From assembly GCA_964236445.1 (NCBI GenBank), contig CAXSDR010000090.1, positions 1-15,402 on the forward strand: a stretch of 15,402 bases of DNA. Reading direction: 5' to 3'. Shown here in pieces: positions 13,603 through 15,402 of this stretch. Source of the stretch: CAXSDR01 sp964236445. GTDB taxonomy: Bacteria > Actinomycetota > Actinomycetes > Motilibacterales > Motilibacteraceae. Numbering within the stretch: position 1 is the first letter of the stretch; each line of letters begins with the position of its first letter. The position numbers were made by a program, and so were the translations under genes. The notes below the pieces were generated by a model. The model did not search any database. It was not told the DNA's origin and saw only the letters and a list, made by a program, of their open reading frames with translations.

Positions 13603-14187
13603 TCAGGCCGTGGGCGTGAGCTTCACGGCCGAGATGTCGAACTCGAGCTTGATCTTGTCGCTGACCAGCATTCCACCGGTCTCGAGGGCGGCGTTGTAGA
13701 CGACGCCCCAGTCCTTGCGGTTGATCGTCGTCTTGCCCTCGAAGCCGGCGCGCATGTTGCCGTAGGGGTCCTTGGCGCTTCCCGTGAACTCGAAGTCGAT
13801 CGACACCGGCTTGCTGACGCCCTTGATCGTCAGGTCGCCGGTGAGCCGGAAGTTCTCGCCACCCAGCGCTTCGGCCGAGGTGCTGACGAACGTCATCTCC
13901 GGATGGGTCTCGATGTCGAAGAAGTCGGAGGTGCGTAGGTGGGCGTCGCGCTGGGTGTGGCCGGTGGTGACGCTCTCGACCTTGATGGTGATCTTCGCGC
14001 TGGACTTGCCGGGGTCGGCAGCATCGAGGTGGACGGTGCCCTCGAATTCGGGGAAGAAGCCTCGGACCGACGTCACCATCGCGTGGCGGGCGATGAAGCC
14101 CAGTCGGGTGTGCGCGGAGTCGATCTGGTAGTCGCCGGTGAGGTCTTCGATGGCAGAGGTGGGGGCGTCGAAATCGGTGTCACTCAT
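13603..14187 (-). CDS. YceI family protein (lipocalin-like isoprenoid-binding fold)
   Basis: A 194-residue YceI-fold protein, an extended beta-barrel known to bind polyisoprenoid-like molecules in characterised members. Landmarks are LTGDYQIDSAHTRLGFIARHAMVTSVRG-type N-terminus (residues 16-43), the segment TGHTQRDAHLRTSDFFDIETHPEMTF (75-100), RLTGDLTIKGVSKPV (114-128) and KTTINRKDWGVVYNAAL (152-168). All are hallmark YceI blocks. There is no signal peptide, so this copy is cytosolic, as in many actinobacteria. The ATG at 14187 has AAGGAG with a short gap (plus-strand 14193-14198). The gene lies 40 bases after the VOC gene on the same strand and is likely driven by the MarR-controlled promoter near 14800. 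The ligand is unknown; homologues in similar MarR settings are thought to be stress-induced. Confidence 0.95.
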   Translation of the reverse strand: MSDTDFDAPTSAIEDLTGDYQIDSAHTRLGFIARHAMVTSVRGFFPEFEGTVHLDAADPGKSSAKITIKVESVTTGHTQRDAHLRTSDFFDIETHPEMTFVSTSAEALGGENFRLTGDLTIKGVSKPVSIDFEFTGSAKDPYGNMRAGFEGKTTINRKDWGVVYNAALETGGMLVSDKIKLEFDISAVKLTPTA

Positions 14188-14227
14188 GGGAGCTCCTTGG
14201 GTTGTAGGGGGTTGAGGTGTAGGTCGA

Positions 14228-14752
14228 TCAGGCGGGGACCGAGATGCCGACCCCACCGCGCGTGTCCGCGCCGTAGTGCGCCAGCTCAGCGGTGAGGTCG
14301 AGTGCCCGGACGCTGCGGCGGGCGTCGCGCGCACGGTCGTCGAGCAGCGCGGCGGGAACGAGCCAGACGATCTCGAACTCGAGCCCGTCGGGGTCCCGAC
14401 CGTAGAGGCTCTTGGTGGCGCCGTGGTCCGAGGCACCGACGAGCGCGCCGTGGGCCGCCAGGGCATCGGCCGTACGCGCGAGCTCCGACAGCGTGTCGAC
14501 CTCCCACGCCAGGTGGTAGAGACCGACACCGCTGCGACCCGCGGTCGAGCGGGTTGCGGCCTCGCCGATCTCGAACAGGCCGAGGTCGTGATCGTTGGTC
14601 GAGCCCGGGGCGCGCAGAAAGGCCGCCCCCGCGAATCCGGCCGGTGTGAGCTCGGTCAGGGGCACGAAGCCGAGCGCGTCGGTATAGAAGGCGACGCTCG
14701 TGGCGACGTTGCGCACGTAGAGCACCGCGTGGTTCAGCCGGTGGATGCCCAT
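14228..14752 (-). CDS. VOC family protein (glyoxalase/extradiol dioxygenase-like)
   Basis: A 174-residue vicinal-oxygen-chelate protein with the two beta-alpha-beta-beta-beta modules expected. The first begins RLNHAVLYVRNVATSVAFYTDALGF (His8), and the second has GLYHLAWEVDTLSEL (His80) and LYGRDPDGLEFEIVW with Glu127; these three are the likely metal ligands. This resembles catechol 2,3-dioxygenase-like VOC enzymes; the substrate cannot be told. The ATG at 14752 was chosen because GAGGAGG sits directly upstream (plus-strand 14757-14763, short 4-base spacer); the frame continues upstream across the MarR operator region without sense. It is first in an operon with the YceI gene and diverges from the MarR-family gene, whose product probably represses it. 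The last 35 residues extend beyond the core domain. Confidence 0.92.
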   Translation of the reverse strand: MGIHRLNHAVLYVRNVATSVAFYTDALGFVPLTELTPAGFAGAAFLRAPGSTNDHDLGLFEIGEAATRSTAGRSGVGLYHLAWEVDTLSELARTADALAAHGALVGASDHGATKSLYGRDPDGLEFEIVWLVPAALLDDRARDARRSVRALDLTAELAHYGADTRGGVGISVPA

Positions 14753-14771
14753 GCCGCCTCCTCTGGTAGCT

Positions 14772-14787
14772 AGTTGAACGCTCAACT
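14772..14787. promoter_or_regulatory. MarR operator 1
   Basis: AGTTGA-ACGC-TCAACT is a perfect 6-bp inverted repeat around four bases. It covers the predicted start point of the VOC–YceI transcript and shares its GTTGA/TCAAC arms with operator 2, 38 bp away centre to centre. Confidence 0.7.
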
Positions 14788-14794
14788 GCGTACG

Positions 14795-14823
14795 ATGGTA
14801 GGGAATTCCCGTTGAAAGTTCAA
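14795..14823 (-). promoter_or_regulatory. Promoter of the VOC–YceI operon
   Basis: On the minus strand TTGAAC (14818-14823) and TACCAT (14795-14800) are separated by exactly 17 bases, a good sigma-70-type (vegetative) match. The start point would fall near 14788. The -35 lies inside operator 2 and the start point touches operator 1, so a bound MarR dimer would block polymerase. Confidence 0.7.
14801..14810. promoter_or_regulatory. GGGAATTCCC palindrome between the two operators
   Basis: A perfect 10-bp palindrome fills the spacer between the -10 and -35 of the VOC–YceI promoter and lies between the two MarR operators. It may be chance or a third protein-binding site; it does not share the GTTGA arms. 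Confidence 0.3.
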
Positions 14824-14824
14824 C
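14811..14824. promoter_or_regulatory. MarR operator 2
   Basis: GTTGAAAGTTCAAC is a perfect palindrome with no spacer, a TTGAA-NN-TTCAA form typical of MarR-family sites. It overlaps the -35 of the VOC–YceI promoter and ends 4 bases before the possible GTG start of the marR gene, so binding would also repress the regulator itself. Confidence 0.72.
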
Positions 14825-14837
14825 CAAGGTGGCGCGA

Positions 14838-15338
14838 ATGACGGAGGAAGTCTCGGCGATCGGCAAGACACGCTGGCTCAGCGACGAGGAGCAGGCGGCC
14901 TGGCGCTCGTTCCTGGAGGCGACGCGAAGGCTGTTCGACGCGGTGGAGCGCCAGCTCAGCGTCGAGGCGGGCATTCCGCACACCTACTACGAGATCCTCG
15001 TGCGGCTGTCCGAAGCGCCCGAACGCTCGCTGCGGATGAGTCAGCTCGCGGACGCGTCGGTCTCCTCACGCAGCCGGCTCTCCCATGCCGTCACTCGGCT
15101 GGAGCAGCGCGGCTGGGTGTCGCGGTGTCCGGCGTCCGACGACGGCCGGGGACAGCTCGCACGTCTCACCGACTCGGGATTCGCCGCTCTGGTGCGTGCT
15201 GCGCCGGGCCATGTGGCCGAGGTCAGGGCGCAGCTGATCGACCGCCTCACCCCTGACCAGGTCGCGTCGCTGCGCGAGATCAGCGACGCCATCCGGCAGC
15301 CGCTTTCGCGCACCGGCGACGGCGAGGCCCGGTCGTAG
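14838..15338 (+). CDS. MarR family transcriptional regulator
   Basis: A protein of 166 residues from the ATG at 14838. It has the MarR layout: an N-terminal dimerisation helix (LSDEEQAAWRSFLEATRRLFDAVERQL), a winged helix-turn-helix with EILVRLSEAPERSLRMSQLADASVSSRSRLSHAVTRLEQRGWVSR (recognition helix around SSRSRLSHAVTRLEQ), the wing DDGRGQLARLTDSG, and C-terminal dimerisation helices. A GTG at 14829 would add three residues; the ATG is preferred because AAGG (14826-14829) lies 8 bases before it. The effector ligand is unknown. Two matching palindromes in the divergent intergenic region point to repression of the VOC–YceI operon and of itself. Its own promoter is less clear: TACGAT (14791-14796) could be a -10. 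Confidence 0.94.
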   Translation: MTEEVSAIGKTRWLSDEEQAAWRSFLEATRRLFDAVERQLSVEAGIPHTYYEILVRLSEAPERSLRMSQLADASVSSRSRLSHAVTRLEQRGWVSRCPASDDGRGQLARLTDSGFAALVRAAPGHVAEVRAQLIDRLTPDQVASLREISDAIRQPLSRTGDGEARS

Positions 15339-15402
15339 TGCATACTTGCTGCTGAGGGCAGCGCGTTCGCCGCGCGCCCGAGGTCGTCGCACCGCCCGAG
15401 GG

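Noticed and set aside
12994..13619. Plus-strand frames with Ser-Ala-Pro-Pro or Cys-Thr-Ala-Val repeats over the GGAD gene
   Set aside because: They arise from the same 12-bp repeats read in other frames. They lack ribosome sites and run into the tRNA-Leu gene, whereas the minus-strand frame has a strong ribosome site and couples to the oxygenase.
14228..14983. Longer N-terminus for the VOC protein, starting inside the marR gene
   Set aside because: It would cross both operators and the promoter; a strong GAGGAGG and the conserved VOC start support 14752.
15339..15402. Possible gene or promoter in the last 64 bases
   Set aside because: Too short to judge; no ribosome site, start or clear promoter could be supported.

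Overview
The window is chromosomal DNA of a high-GC Gram-positive bacterium (Actinomycetota). The basis is very high GC with G/C-rich third codon positions, frequent GTG starts, 4-bp GTGA gene overlaps, several SD-less (apparently leaderless) starts, and the gene order murI – metallo-beta-lactamase-fold enzyme – rph – rdgB, which is known from mycobacteria and other actinobacteria. I cannot name the genus from sequence alone.

Layout. 1-518 (minus) is the 5' part of a MATE-type efflux transporter. 575-1946 (plus) is a two-gene unit: a small emfourin-like inhibitor and a leaderless protealysin-like M4 metalloprotease. 2103-4718 (plus) is a large secreted protein with an unrecognised hydrophobic N-terminal region, an SGNH/GDSL hydrolase domain and five VCBS/FG-GAP-type repeats. 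4824-7726 (plus) is the housekeeping cluster murI, an Rv1339-like MBL-fold hydrolase, rph and rdgB. 7750-9303 (plus) is a polytopic molybdopterin oxidoreductase with an internal twin-arginine motif. It converges on a Bcp/PrxQ peroxiredoxin (9318-9806, minus), which diverges from a DUF3618 membrane protein (9917-10222, plus) ending at a strong two-part hairpin.

10299-13520 is all on the minus strand and is bounded by tRNA-Lys(CTT) and tRNA-Leu(TAG). Between them are two small unknown genes, a roughly 280-bp stretch with no gene, a DUF1203 protein, a JmjC/ROX-type cupin oxygenase and, directly upstream of the oxygenase, an 87-residue peptide built of Gly-Gly-Ala-Asp repeats. The peptide's stop codon abuts the oxygenase's GTG start, and a perfect 14-bp inverted repeat lies in the first oxygenase codons. 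This peptide–oxygenase pair is the best candidate in the window for an undescribed system, possibly a post-translationally hydroxylated peptide.

13603-15338 holds a VOC-family protein and a YceI-family protein (minus strand, probably one operon), diverging from a MarR-family regulator (plus). The shared intergenic region carries two near-identical palindromes placed over a recognisable minus-strand promoter, which suggests MarR repression of the VOC–YceI operon and autoregulation. The last 64 bases hold nothing I can identify.
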